A stretch of 12,744 nucleotides of DNA. Source: Candidatus Peribacteraceae bacterium. Its GTDB lineage: Bacteria; Patescibacteriota; Gracilibacteria; Peribacterales; Peribacteraceae. The translations under genes were made by a program, and so were the position numbers. The stretch covers positions 9,948 to 22,691 of the forward strand of contig JAGORY010000003.1 in NCBI GenBank assembly GCA_018062585.1, read 5' to 3'. Positions 1 through 6,918 of this stretch are shown one piece after another. The notes under the pieces are model-generated. The model was given only the letters and a program-made list of their open reading frames with translations. It made no database searches and was not told the origin of the DNA. The stretch's first letter is position 1. The number at the start of each line of letters is the position of its first letter.

Positions 1-699
1 AAGAAAGAGGGGATGGAGCCCCGCGAAGGCTGGGTCATGGGCAAAGGACCAGAAACGATCACGGTGAAGGAGCGTGGTCTCAAGTACCTGATCACGTTGA
101 TTGGTAGCCAAAAGACCGGACTCTTTCTCGATCAGCGCGAGATGCGTTCGCTCGTGAAGAAGCTTGCTGACGGTCGCACAGTACTTGATTGCTGCAGCTA
201 CGTCGGAGGATTTTCCTTAAACGCGCTCATGGGTGGTGCCAAGTCGGCCGACGCTGTGGATTACGACAAGGCGGCGATCGGAAAAGCGAGCGAGCACATG
301 AAGATCAACGGCGCGAAACCGGGCGCGTTCACGGGATACTCCGAAGATGTCTTCGCGTTCCTGCGTCGGAAGCCACTGCCGCGGAAATACGACTTCATCA
401 TTTTGGATCCGCCCGCCTTCGCGAAGCGCAGCACGGATATCGAGCGCGCGAAGTACGCCTACACCGACATGAACCGCATGGCGATGGAGGCACTCGTTCC
501 GGGGAGTCTACTGCTCACGTGTTCGTGCAGTTATCAGATCGATCATCAGCTATTTCAGACGGTTATTTTCCATGCGGCGCAGCAGGCTCGGCGTTCGGTA
601 CGCATCCTCGAGAAACACCGACAGGCGTACGACCATCCGGTGAATATTTTTCATCCCGAAGTGGACTACCTAAAAAGTCTGCTGCTCTGGATCGAGTAA
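1..699 (+). CDS. rlmI: RlmI-like 23S rRNA (cytosine-C5) methyltransferase, 5'-truncated by window edge
   Basis: The C-terminal catalytic part of a class I SAM-dependent methyltransferase of the RlmI/YccW type, which methylates C5 of a cytosine in 23S rRNA. Visible family motifs in order: GSQKTGLFLDQR (the GHKTGYYLDQR element of E. coli RlmI), SAM-binding motif I VLDCCSYVGGF from about base 181, catalytic-loop LDPPAFAK near base 403, and TCSCS near bases 517-531, whose cysteines sit where m5C methyltransferases carry theirs. It ends with the family's HPEVDYLKSLLL. The frame is open to base 1 and full-length relatives are near 390 residues with an N-terminal PUA domain, so the first ATG at 13 is probably internal and about 160 residues lie outside the window. 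The gene is tail-to-tail with the PLD gene, 3 nt apart. Assignment to this exact rRNA position is inferred from family membership. Confidence 0.87.
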   Translation, partial: KKEGMEPREGWVMGKGPETITVKERGLKYLITLIGSQKTGLFLDQREMRSLVKKLADGRTVLDCCSYVGGFSLNALMGGAKSADAVDYDKAAIGKASEHMKINGAKPGAFTGYSEDVFAFLRRKPLPRKYDFIILDPPAFAKRSTDIERAKYAYTDMNRMAMEALVPGSLLLTCSCSYQIDHQLFQTVIFHAAQQARRSVRILEKHRQAYDHPVNIFHPEVDYLKSLLLWIE

Positions 700-702
700 C
701 GT

Positions 703-1860
703 TCAGAGCCCCATCCGCGACAGAAACTTCTGCCACCACGACCGAGTGAGCTGTTCGGTTTCGACCTGCACGCTCTGGAGCGCGTCTTTCGTGAATTGCC
801 GACGGGCAAGCCGTAGGCAGGAGCGGGGTTGTCGATGAATCAGCACATTCGTTTCGCCCATCTTCACGAGCGAGGATGTGATGAGATTCGTCGAGCCGAT
901 GAAGAGCGTGCGGCGATCAACGATGATCATCTTCGTGTGCAGGAGTCCGCGCGGATACCGAAATACGAATGCTCGGTGTCTGCGTGCGTTCTTCAGCATC
1001 GCGGCTGCAGCAGCCAAGTTGGCGTGGTGATGGAGGTCCGGGGAGTGGGGGAGAATCAGAAACACATACACACCCTCGCGCGTCTTCTTCGCAAGCAGCT
1101 CAACGATCTGCGGATCGGAGAAATACGCCATTTCGATGCGGATGCTCTTCCTCGCGCTCTCAAGGAGCTGCAAGACTGGAGGAAGCATCGGATGTGTCGA
1201 AGAACTGCGCAGCACCTGAATCACTCCATTCGGGCCGAGGGGAGCCAAGGTGGCGCTATCGCTGCGATACTGTTCCACGAATTGTTTTCCACGGAGTTCC
1301 ACCGTGCATTCATGCCAGTTGTTGCAGTAGGCGTCGCCGATATTCATGCTGGATACGAGAAGCGTGTCATCGTCGATGATGTAGGTTTTGGAATGATCGT
1401 GATTGTTTTCATGGAGCACGGTAATTCTCGGGTGAGACCAGAACGCCCTCCAGATCGGATGGTTGTCGTCCTTTGTCGCCGCAAAGTCGTCAGCCAGTTC
1501 GAAGACGTCTCCGACGATCTCTTTCCTGACGGTCACGACGACGCCTCGCTCCGCGGCATTGACGAGGAGTTCTGCGAACTCGCGCCCAGTACGATCAGCG
1601 AGCCAGATGAACATCTGCATATCGATGGACGAACGTGCCCCCGAGATGAGGTACTTCGTCCGGTTGTACGCCTTCTTCCGGAAATAGAGGTGCGCGCAAT
1701 CGTCGAGGTCCTTCGGCAGCATCTCCAGCCTCTCGGGACTGAGGGACGTGAGCACGCGCCTCATGCGTGCAGTGCCTCGTTCGGGTCCCTGTAGCGATGC
1801 GCGACACGAACGGATGCAGGTCCGCAGGCCGCGCCGCAATGTGGAGAAACTCTTGAGCAT
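703..1860 (-). CDS. Phospholipase D / cardiolipin synthase-like protein with two HKD motifs
   Basis: A two-domain PLD-superfamily enzyme. Numbering from a possible upstream ATG at 1929, HKD motif 1 is H179-x-K181-x4-D186 and motif 2 is H331-x-K333-x4-D338 followed by GSTN. The usual glycine after motif 1 is replaced (SSMN instead of GSxN). Bacterial relatives join two phosphatidylglycerols into cardiolipin or hydrolyse phosphodiesters. Classical ClsA has two N-terminal membrane helices. None is visible here; the N-terminus is short and strongly basic, so a peripheral membrane or ClsB/ClsC-like enzyme is more likely. Three starts are possible: 1929, 1860 and 1764. I chose 1860 because it leaves the divergent ABC promoter region free and because a TATACT box lies 11 nt upstream. 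None has a good ribosome-binding site. Catalysis is likely, the substrate uncertain. Confidence 0.85.
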   Translation of the reverse strand: MLKSFSTLRRGLRTCIRSCRASLQGPERGTARMRRVLTSLSPERLEMLPKDLDDCAHLYFRKKAYNRTKYLISGARSSIDMQMFIWLADRTGREFAELLVNAAERGVVVTVRKEIVGDVFELADDFAATKDDNHPIWRAFWSHPRITVLHENNHDHSKTYIIDDDTLLVSSMNIGDAYCNNWHECTVELRGKQFVEQYRSDSATLAPLGPNGVIQVLRSSSTHPMLPPVLQLLESARKSIRIEMAYFSDPQIVELLAKKTREGVYVFLILPHSPDLHHHANLAAAAAMLKNARRHRAFVFRYPRGLLHTKMIIVDRRTLFIGSTNLITSSLVKMGETNVLIHRQPRSCLRLARRQFTKDALQSVQVETEQLTRSWWQKFLSRMGL

Positions 1861-1871
1861 GATGATGCTGC

Positions 1872-1877
1872 AGTATA
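1872..1877 (-). promoter_or_regulatory. Possible -10 box (TATACT) for the PLD gene
   Basis: On the minus strand TATACT matches the -10 consensus at five of six positions and lies 11 nt before the ATG at 1860. No convincing -35 hexamer is seen 16-18 nt further upstream. The transcript would have a leader of only a few bases if 1860 is the start. Confidence 0.3.
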
Positions 1878-1991
1878 GACGCTTGCGTGTCTGCGGTCTT
1901 GCCGGAGTGTCGTGGAGACTGTTTCTCATTTGTCGTGCAACAATCGTTCCATCGGTGCGTCTTCTACAGTAGACTCCAATCCTCCTGTTTC

Positions 1992-2810
1992 ATGACGACT
2001 CTTTCTTCTTCCACGGGCCCTATTGTCAGCGTAGAGAATCTTACGAAGAGCTTTGGTGATGTCAAAGCGGTGAAAGACATAACGTTTTCGGTGCAGCCTG
2101 GTGAAATCTTTGCGTTCTTGGGTCCCAACGGCGCCGGCAAAACGACGACGATCAAAATGCTGACAACGCTTCTTCGGCCGACCTCCGGCGAGATCCGTAT
2201 CAACGGGTTCGATCCGCGGACTGATCAGGATCTGGTCAGAAAGTCCTTTGGCATTGTCTTTCAGGACCCGAGCACGGATGATGAGCTGACAGCGTGGGAA
2301 AACTTAGAGCTCCACGGCGTACTGTACGGTGTACCGACGATCCTTCGGCGCGAACGCATGAAAGAACTCATGGAGATTGTGGGACTTGCGGACCGCATGC
2401 ACGACCTCGTGAAAAATTTCTCAGGTGGCATGAAACGACGTCTCGAAATTGCGCGAGGACTTCTGCATCACCCGAAGATTCTCTTCCTCGACGAACCCAC
2501 GATCGGCCTTGATCCGCAGACGCGCAATCATCTCTGGTCGTATGTCTCCGATTTGAACAAAAAAGAAAACATCACGATCTTCCTGACGACGCATTACATG
2601 GAAGAGGCAGACAAGGTCGCCACTCGCATCGCAGTTATCGACCACGGCACCATCATCGCGGAAGGTTCTTCGGCCGAACTGAAGGCGCAGACCAAAACCT
2701 TGAGTCTGGAGGATGCTTTCCTCGCACTCACTGGCAGTACCATCCGCGATGAATCCGCGTCCGCCGTCGACCAAATGCGTATCCACAGCCGTTTGTTCAC
2801 CAAGCGTTAA
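1992..2810 (+). CDS. ABC transporter ATP-binding protein, DrrA-like (ABC-2 exporter)
   Basis: A 272-residue ABC ATPase with all catalytic motifs: Walker A GPNGAGKT (44-51), Q-loop Q91, signature FSGGM (143-147), Walker B ILFLDEP with E168, D-loop and the switch histidine H201 in LTTHYMEEAD. The C-terminal LEDAFLALTG is typical of the DrrA/daunorubicin-resistance type ATPases that power ABC-2 exporters of lipids, drugs or polysaccharides. The ATG at 1992 is chosen over an upstream in-frame ATG at 1887 because homology to ABC domains starts at IVSVENLTKSFG (residues 11-22) and the longer form would run over the divergent PLD start. The leader before 1992 is pyrimidine-rich (contains CCTCC) with no Shine-Dalgarno. 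It forms an operon with the permease 3 nt downstream. The substrate cannot be read from sequence. Confidence 0.95.
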   Translation: MTTLSSSTGPIVSVENLTKSFGDVKAVKDITFSVQPGEIFAFLGPNGAGKTTTIKMLTTLLRPTSGEIRINGFDPRTDQDLVRKSFGIVFQDPSTDDELTAWENLELHGVLYGVPTILRRERMKELMEIVGLADRMHDLVKNFSGGMKRRLEIARGLLHHPKILFLDEPTIGLDPQTRNHLWSYVSDLNKKENITIFLTTHYMEEADKVATRIAVIDHGTIIAEGSSAELKAQTKTLSLEDAFLALTGSTIRDESASAVDQMRIHSRLFTKR

Positions 2811-2813
2811 TAT

Positions 2814-3560
2814 ATGCAGACCATCTACATTCTCTGGCTTCGGCAGATCAAGCGGTACCTCCGCTCGCGGTCGAGGATCGTCGGGTCACTCGGGCAGCCG
2901 GTGCTTTTTCTATTCGCACTCGGCTTCGGCTTCGGCCCGACTTTCGCTGCGGCGAACGGCGGCGATTACATCTCGTTTCTGGCGCCCGGCGTCATCAGCA
3001 TGAGCATTCTCTTTACCTCGATGTTCTCCGGCGTTGAGATCATCTGGGACCGTCAGTTCGGATTCCTGAAGGAGACGCTCGTGGCGCCGGTACCTCGTAT
3101 CAACATCATGATCGGACGGACACTTGGCGGCGCGACGGTGGCGGTCATGCAAGGACTCATCGTCTTCGCGATCTGTTTCATCGCCGGATTCCGCCCTGAG
3201 AGCTGGGCCATGGTCCCGGTCGCGTTCGTGTTCATGTTCATCATCGCGCTCTTGTTCACCGCACTAGGCACCGCCTTCGGGTCGGCGCTCCAAGATTTTC
3301 AGGGATTCCAGCTCATCATGAATTTCCTCGTCATGCCGCTCTTCTTTCTCTCAGGCGCACTCTTCCCACTCGAGAACGCGCCAGCCGCGCTGCAATTCAT
3401 TGCGAGGATCGATCCACTCTCGTACGGTGTCGATGGAATCCGTGAATCGCTCACGGGAATCTCTCACTTCGGACTGGGTACGGACTTCGCTGTTCTCACA
3501 GTCATCGCCGCACTCTGCATATGGTTTGGAAGCTGGCTGTTCTCTAGGATTCAGGCATAA
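2814..3560 (+). CDS. ABC-2 type permease, DrrB-like
   Basis: A 248-residue integral membrane protein and partner of the preceding ATPase. The first 20 residues are polar and basic (RQIKRYLRSRSR), then about six hydrophobic segments follow near residues 24-45, 52-70, 100-125, 137-160, 167-190 and 223-245. The segment DRQFGFLKETLVAPVPR before the third helix is the ABC-2 membrane domain coupling-helix signature (LKE-hh-AP-x-R), and FFLSGALFPLENAP near residue 183 is also characteristic. The ATG follows the ATPase stop by three bases, so translation is probably coupled; no Shine-Dalgarno is seen. Such pairs export lipids, lipopeptides, polysaccharides or toxic compounds; which one is unknown here. 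Confidence 0.93.
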   Translation: MQTIYILWLRQIKRYLRSRSRIVGSLGQPVLFLFALGFGFGPTFAAANGGDYISFLAPGVISMSILFTSMFSGVEIIWDRQFGFLKETLVAPVPRINIMIGRTLGGATVAVMQGLIVFAICFIAGFRPESWAMVPVAFVFMFIIALLFTALGTAFGSALQDFQGFQLIMNFLVMPLFFLSGALFPLENAPAALQFIARIDPLSYGVDGIRESLTGISHFGLGTDFAVLTVIAALCIWFGSWLFSRIQA

Positions 3561-3574
3561 ATCTGGTGCCAGAT
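3561..3574. repeat. Perfect 14-bp palindrome between convergent genes
   Basis: ATCTGGTGCCAGAT lies directly after the permease stop and before the end of the DoxX gene. It could form a small hairpin in the short convergent gap, but there is no T-tract after it on either strand, so calling it a terminator would be weak. Confidence 0.3.
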
Positions 3575-3590
3575 CCGGCAGTAACGCTTT

Positions 3591-3962
3591 CTAGTAGAGC
3601 CACATCGCATCCACACCGAAGAGGCCCGAGCCGAGCGTCATGAGACCGATGCAGGCGCCGATGATGAGCAGGTCGAATTCCCAGCCGATTTTTTCGGACG
3701 AGGAATACGGCACGTGCCACTCGACGATCTTCTTGTAGATGGCGCCGACCATGATGATGGCGATGCCGAGAGCTGCGAATTGTGTGAGGAAACCTGCAAG
3801 CAGCGCGAGTCCACCGAGCGTTTCGCTGATCCCGATGAATGTCATGAACGGTCCCATTTTGCCGTCCAGCTTTTTCGTACCGTGGGCGATGAAGAGAAGG
3901 CCGATACCGATGCGAAGTGCGAGAATGCCGAAGTCACCGTAGGAGAAGAGTTCGATGATCAT
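3591..3962 (-). CDS. DoxX-family membrane protein
   Basis: A 123-residue protein with four hydrophobic segments and the DoxX hallmark near the N-terminus: ALRIGIGLLFIAHGTKKL, followed by a second helix with GISETLGGLALLAGF. DoxX-like proteins are small inner-membrane proteins linked in some organisms to redox and thiol-stress complexes; the biochemical role is poorly defined. The in-frame ATG at 4037 would add a basic, non-conserved tail (CRHEPKRVVSRVV), so the ATG at 3962 is preferred. A TATTTT box sits 5 nt upstream of it and no Shine-Dalgarno is seen, which leaves a near-leaderless transcript possible. It converges on the ABC permease and diverges from the LCP gene across the structured gap. 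Confidence 0.85.
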   Translation of the reverse strand: MIIELFSYGDFGILALRIGIGLLFIAHGTKKLDGKMGPFMTFIGISETLGGLALLAGFLTQFAALGIAIIMVGAIYKKIVEWHVPYSSSEKIGWEFDLLIIGACIGLMTLGSGLFGVDAMWLY

Positions 3963-4035
3963 GATTGAAAATAGGGGAAGGACAACACGTGATACTACTC
4001 GCTTGGGCTCATGTCGGCAATGAAAGCGCGTCTTC

Positions 4036-4056
4036 ACGGCGAGGGGGGCTCGCTGT
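4036..4056. repeat. Inverted repeat with G5 loop in the DoxX/LCP gap
   Basis: Bases 4036-4043 (ACGGCGAG) pair with 4049-4056 (CTCGCTGT) with one G-T wobble and enclose a loop of five G. It lies between the divergent DoxX and LCP genes and may be an operator or the start of the structured leader described next. Confidence 0.4.
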
Positions 4057-4059
4057 ACT

Positions 4060-4070
4060 GGAGTAACTCC
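4060..4070. promoter_or_regulatory. Operator-like palindrome GGAGT-A-ACTCC
   Basis: A perfect 5+1+5 palindrome in the intergenic region between divergently oriented genes, four bases after the G5-loop inverted repeat. This is where a dimeric regulator could bind to control DoxX or the downstream RNA/LCP unit. No known regulator family is matched. Confidence 0.3.
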
Positions 4071-4088
4071 TCACGACCAGCCACACGG

Positions 4089-4270
4089 TCCTCTCTCCCA
4101 GCCTCTCTCCTCTGCAGTCTGTGTTCCGATATGCTCGAAGATTTTTTTTGTAGGAACATTACGACAAAGGGCAGTGGAGAAAGGAGCTCTGTTGTACGAG
4201 AACACGGGCCCCCTCCTCTCCGGCCCCATCGGCAGGAGAGGAGGATGGGAGGTGAGGACGGGAGAGAGGA
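4089..4270 (+). ncRNA. Candidate structured RNA of unknown class
   Basis: Bases 4089-4099 (TCCTCTCTCCC) are perfectly complementary to 4260-4270 over 11 bp and close a domain of 182 nt. Nested inside are: 4102-4115 with 4171-4184 (12 of 14 pairs), which encloses TGTTCC 4122-4127 with GGAACA 4153-4158; a 4-bp stem 4190-4193/4201-4204; and a perfect 10-bp stem 4212-4221/4235-4244, extended by GCC/GGC in its loop. All stems are mutually compatible. The region has no believable CDS. I did not find signature sequences of tmRNA, RNase P RNA or SRP RNA. The size recalls 6S RNA, but the branched layout does not clearly match. The stretch is CT/GA-biased, which raises chance complementarity, and the strand is inferred from the terminator-like hairpin downstream. 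Confidence 0.35.
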
Positions 4271-4305
4271 AAACAGCTTTTCAGCTGGTGATGGCTCGTG
4301 AGCGG

Positions 4306-4360
4306 GTTACGTACTGGACCATTGCCGAAAAAATGGTTCTGTAGTACCGTAACTTTTCTG
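4306..4360 (+). terminator. Terminator- or attenuator-like hairpin before the LCP start
   Basis: GTTACG 4306-4311 pairs with CGTAAC 4348-4353, TACT 4312-4315 with AGTA 4343-4346, and GGACCATT 4316-4323 with AATGGTTC 4332-4339. This gives about 18 bp with a one-base and a three-base bulge and an 8-nt loop (GCCGAAAA). It is followed by CTTTTCTG at 4353-4360. The T-run is short and interrupted. It would end the candidate RNA at 4089-4270, or attenuate transcription into the LCP gene, whose ATG lies 25 nt further on. Confidence 0.45.
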
Positions 4361-4384
4361 TTGGTCTACCGTCTTACCCCCAGT

Positions 4385-5803
4385 ATGACCCCCGAATCCA
4401 GCTCCACGCCACAGGCTTCCGCCTGGCAACGCACGCTCGCGATGTTTCAGTACCGTCACGTGGCCCTGATCATTTTTGCATGGTGCGCACTCTTTTTCTT
4501 TTCTGTGATGGGTGCCGCGTCTGGCATGTTGAAGCCGGTCGCTTTCGGTATGGCAAGCAGCGTCTCGAGTACGTTCCTCCCGCATGATGACGATGGACGC
4601 ACCAACATCTTGCTTCTCGGAGTGGGGGACAAAAATCACGCCGGTGCGAGTCTCACCGATTCCATCATTATCGCCAGTATCGAACCTTGGACCCGTAGCA
4701 TCGTCTTCCTCTCGCTCCCGCGTGATCTGTATCTCGTCGATGCGCCCAACATGCCTGATGCTCGCATCAACGCGTTCTACGCTAACGCACGCAACCGTTT
4801 CGTTCAGGGTGGTGATACCCAAAGCGGCGCGTCACTCAAGGCACTCCATGCGACGGCGGATGAGATCGGCTCCCGTCTCGGCACCGATATTCATGGCGTC
4901 ATCAAAGTCGACTTCACCGCCTTCAGCGAAATCATCGATGCATTTGGTGGTGTGGACATCGACGTTCCAGTGTCGCTCACGGATTACACGTACCCCGTCG
5001 AAGAAGGCGTGATCGGTACCTTCAGTATCAATGCCGGTCCGCAGAATCTTGATGGCGATACCGCGCTCAAGTACGCCCGCAGTCGTCACTCCACATCGGA
5101 TTTCGATCGATCCTCGCGGCAGCAGCAGATTCTCACCGCACTCCTCGAAAAAGCCAAAGCCCAAAACCCACTGGAAAACCTCGGTCTCGCTCGTTCGGTT
5201 CTCCGCGTTATCGAGAAGCATGCCGAGTGGACGTTCTCATCGAGGGATTTGGTCGCGCTTGCCAGTGCCGTACTGTCGGTGCCGCAAGGCAACATCATCA
5301 CGATGCATCTCACGACCGCGGTCGGCGGCGATTACTCTACGGCTGAAGCCGGCGGATTCGTCCTGCCGCCCGCGGAGGACATGGGAGCTGGCGCAATTCT
5401 GCTGCCGTATTCGCTCACGGGTAAACTCTCGGACTGGGGGCAACTCAGGACGTTTTCACGCCTCCTCTTTGCACGTCGCTCGCTCTTTACGGAGAAGCCC
5501 AACATCGACATCGTCGCCGATCCGAAAGTGTCACTGCAGGCTCATCGGCTTAGGAATGAATTGCTCCGTAACGGTTTTTTGGTCTCAGGGCGCGCGGCTG
5601 TATCGACAGTTTCTGGTAGTGGCGAACTCATCATCTCTTCACGCAGCCCGACATCGACGTTTCTCTCACAGTATCTGGGCATTCCACTCTCGTCGTCAGG
5701 TTCGATGCCTGCGTCGTCCATCCGGATCACGCTCTCCAAAGAGTATCGATTCATTCCACTGGAAGAAACCGTCAACTCTTACGACTTCTTCAGCAGAAGA
5801 TAA
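4385..5803 (+). CDS. LytR-CpsA-Psr (LCP) family cell-wall glycopolymer transferase
   Basis: A 472-residue membrane-anchored protein: short cytoplasmic tail, one transmembrane helix near residues 24-45 (HVALIIFAWCALFFFSVMG), then an extracytoplasmic LCP domain from about residue 72 to 255. Family landmarks are NILLLGVGD, LTDSIIIAS, SLPRD (the phosphate-binding Arg), RINAFYAN, GVDIDVP and the basic block LKYARSRH...DFDRSSRQQQ. LCP enzymes move glycopolymers from undecaprenyl-pyrophosphate carriers to peptidoglycan or proteins. The last 100 residues (about 370-460) resemble the LytR_C domain but lack its NGTG start. The ATG at 4385 is preferred over GTG 4298, which would start inside the hairpin region and precede no conserved sequence. 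The leader is pyrimidine-rich, without Shine-Dalgarno. Its last 25 bp overlap the end of the convergent AI-2E permease gene. Confidence 0.92.
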   Translation: MTPESSSTPQASAWQRTLAMFQYRHVALIIFAWCALFFFSVMGAASGMLKPVAFGMASSVSSTFLPHDDDGRTNILLLGVGDKNHAGASLTDSIIIASIEPWTRSIVFLSLPRDLYLVDAPNMPDARINAFYANARNRFVQGGDTQSGASLKALHATADEIGSRLGTDIHGVIKVDFTAFSEIIDAFGGVDIDVPVSLTDYTYPVEEGVIGTFSINAGPQNLDGDTALKYARSRHSTSDFDRSSRQQQILTALLEKAKAQNPLENLGLARSVLRVIEKHAEWTFSSRDLVALASAVLSVPQGNIITMHLTTAVGGDYSTAEAGGFVLPPAEDMGAGAILLPYSLTGKLSDWGQLRTFSRLLFARRSLFTEKPNIDIVADPKVSLQAHRLRNELLRNGFLVSGRAAVSTVSGSGELIISSRSPTSTFLSQYLGIPLSSSGSMPASSIRITLSKEYRFIPLEETVNSYDFFSRR

Positions 5804-6807
5804 TAGATATCCAGAAGCGCATAGAGGAGGCTGAGTACCAGAGGTCCGAGTAGGAAACCTACGGGGCCGAAGAAGCCGAGACCACCGATGACTGCGAACA
5901 GGATGAAGAGCGGGTGAATCTTGATGCCTCTGCCGACGAGGATCGGTCCGAGAAAGTTATCGATGAGCCCGACGGCCACGATGCCCCACACCAAGAGACC
6001 GATTGCTGCCGCTGTCTTTCCAGCAAGGAACAAAAAAAGGATGGCGGGGAAGAAGACGATGGCTGTCCCAACACCTGGGACGAGTGCTCCGATGGCGGCC
6101 ATGCTGCCCCAGAGCGTTGGGCTTGGCACTCCGAAGATCGTGAGGCCGATGCCGGTCATGACGCCTTGGATGATCGCGATAATCAGTGTGCCGCGGATGA
6201 TCGAATTGATCGCGGTTTCGAGGCGACGGAGGACGTCTTTATCGTCCGTATCCGGTAGTGGGCTCAAGGCGACGAGTGACCGCAGGAACTTTGGTCCGTC
6301 CTTGAGAAAATAGTAGAGGGCGATGGCGCCGAGGAAGACATGCAGCACGGTTTGGGCTGTTCCGGCGAAGAGTGTGCCGAGTTTGCTCACGACGATGCTC
6401 AGCCCCTGACCGGCGTAACTCTTCAGATCGATGGACAGATGCGGGGCGAATCGCTGGATATATTCATCCAAGAAACCCACGAGACTCTCCGTGAGTGCAT
6501 CTTGGTTCTCCGCGATATGGAGATACAGATTTTGCGCCTCACGGTAGATCTGTGTTCCGACGAAAGTGAGCGGTACAAGCAGGAGCAGTCCGACACAGAG
6601 GAGGCTTACGGCAGCGGCGATGGCTTCCTGTCCACGAACCAGACGGATCACTCTGCGGTGGAGTGGATAGATGACGACGGCGAGCGTGACGGCTACAGCA
6701 AGTGTCGTGAGGTACGGAAGGAAGATGAAGAACGCGAGGCCGAATACTCCCAGCAGGAGAGCAAAGAAGAAAACGGTTTGGATCTGAGTACGCTGCATAG
6801 GGTACAT
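5779..6807 (-). CDS. AI-2E/PerM-family transporter (UPF0118)
   Basis: A 342-residue polytopic membrane protein. Two hydrophobic helices lie at the N-terminus and a third at about residues 63-85. Next comes a long amphipathic region (IYREAQNLYLHIAENQDALTE), then FLGAIALYYFLKDGP, a feature of the family. After this come SIIRGTLIIAIIQGVMTGIG, the GVP/LWG segment, GALVPGVG, and the final DNFLGPILVGRGIKIHPLF plus several helices, all typical. Members include AI-2 exporter TqsA, PerM and Na+/H+ antiporter-like proteins, so the substrate is open. The open frame extends to 6891 but runs into the tRNA gene; therefore the start is ATG 6807 or, three codons later, ATG 6798. No Shine-Dalgarno is visible. 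The tRNA-Glu ends 36 nt upstream on the same strand, so a shared transcript is possible. Confidence 0.93.
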   Translation of the reverse strand: MYPMQRTQIQTVFFFALLLGVFGLAFFIFLPYLTTLAVAVTLAVVIYPLHRRVIRLVRGQEAIAAAVSLLCVGLLLLVPLTFVGTQIYREAQNLYLHIAENQDALTESLVGFLDEYIQRFAPHLSIDLKSYAGQGLSIVVSKLGTLFAGTAQTVLHVFLGAIALYYFLKDGPKFLRSLVALSPLPDTDDKDVLRRLETAINSIIRGTLIIAIIQGVMTGIGLTIFGVPSPTLWGSMAAIGALVPGVGTAIVFFPAILFLFLAGKTAAAIGLLVWGIVAVGLIDNFLGPILVGRGIKIHPLFILFAVIGGLGFFGPVGFLLGPLVLSLLYALLDIYYLLLKKS

Positions 6808-6843
6808 GGTACAGCAAAAGACGACGGATTGCAGCGATTGTTT

Positions 6844-6918
6844 TGGTAGCCCCACGGAGGATCGAACTCCGATTTCCTGGATGAGAACCAAGTGTCCTAA
6901 CCATTAGACGATGGAGCC
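6844..6918 (-). tRNA. tRNA-Glu (anticodon CUC), CCA encoded
   Basis: The minus strand folds as a full cloverleaf: acceptor GGCTCCA/TGGGGCT (with G1-U72 and U4-G69 wobbles), D-stem GTCT/GGAC with loop AATGGTTA, anticodon stem CTTGG/CCAGG with loop TTCTCAT giving anticodon CTC, and T-arm CGGAG-TTCGATC-CTCCG. The discriminator is A and the CCA end is encoded at 6844-6846. It reads GAG (Glu). The TCGTCTA start of the D-arm and GGAC are typical of tRNA-Glu. Confidence 0.97.

Noticed and set aside
703..705. UGA recoding (Gly) as in Gracilibacteria
   Set aside because: No gene has an in-frame UGA, and the PLD gene ends sensibly at its UGA after the second HKD domain.
829..1794. Long plus-strand open frame (321 codons) antisense to the PLD gene
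   Set aside because: The opposite frame carries both HKD motifs and a PLD layout. The antisense product has no recognisable domain and results from codon bias of the real gene.
4089..4270. tmRNA, RNase P RNA or SRP RNA in the DoxX-LCP gap
   Set aside because: Conserved core sequences of these RNAs could not be found on either strand, so no known class is claimed.
4298..4384. GTG at 4298 as the LCP start
   Set aside because: The added 29 residues have no family similarity and the codons run through the strong hairpin at 4306-4353; ATG 4385 precedes the normal short tail and membrane helix.
5031..5834. Open frame of 267 codons on the plus strand inside the LCP gene
   Set aside because: It overlaps the conserved LCP domain in another frame; its translation is Arg/Ser/Pro-rich, as expected of a shadow frame.
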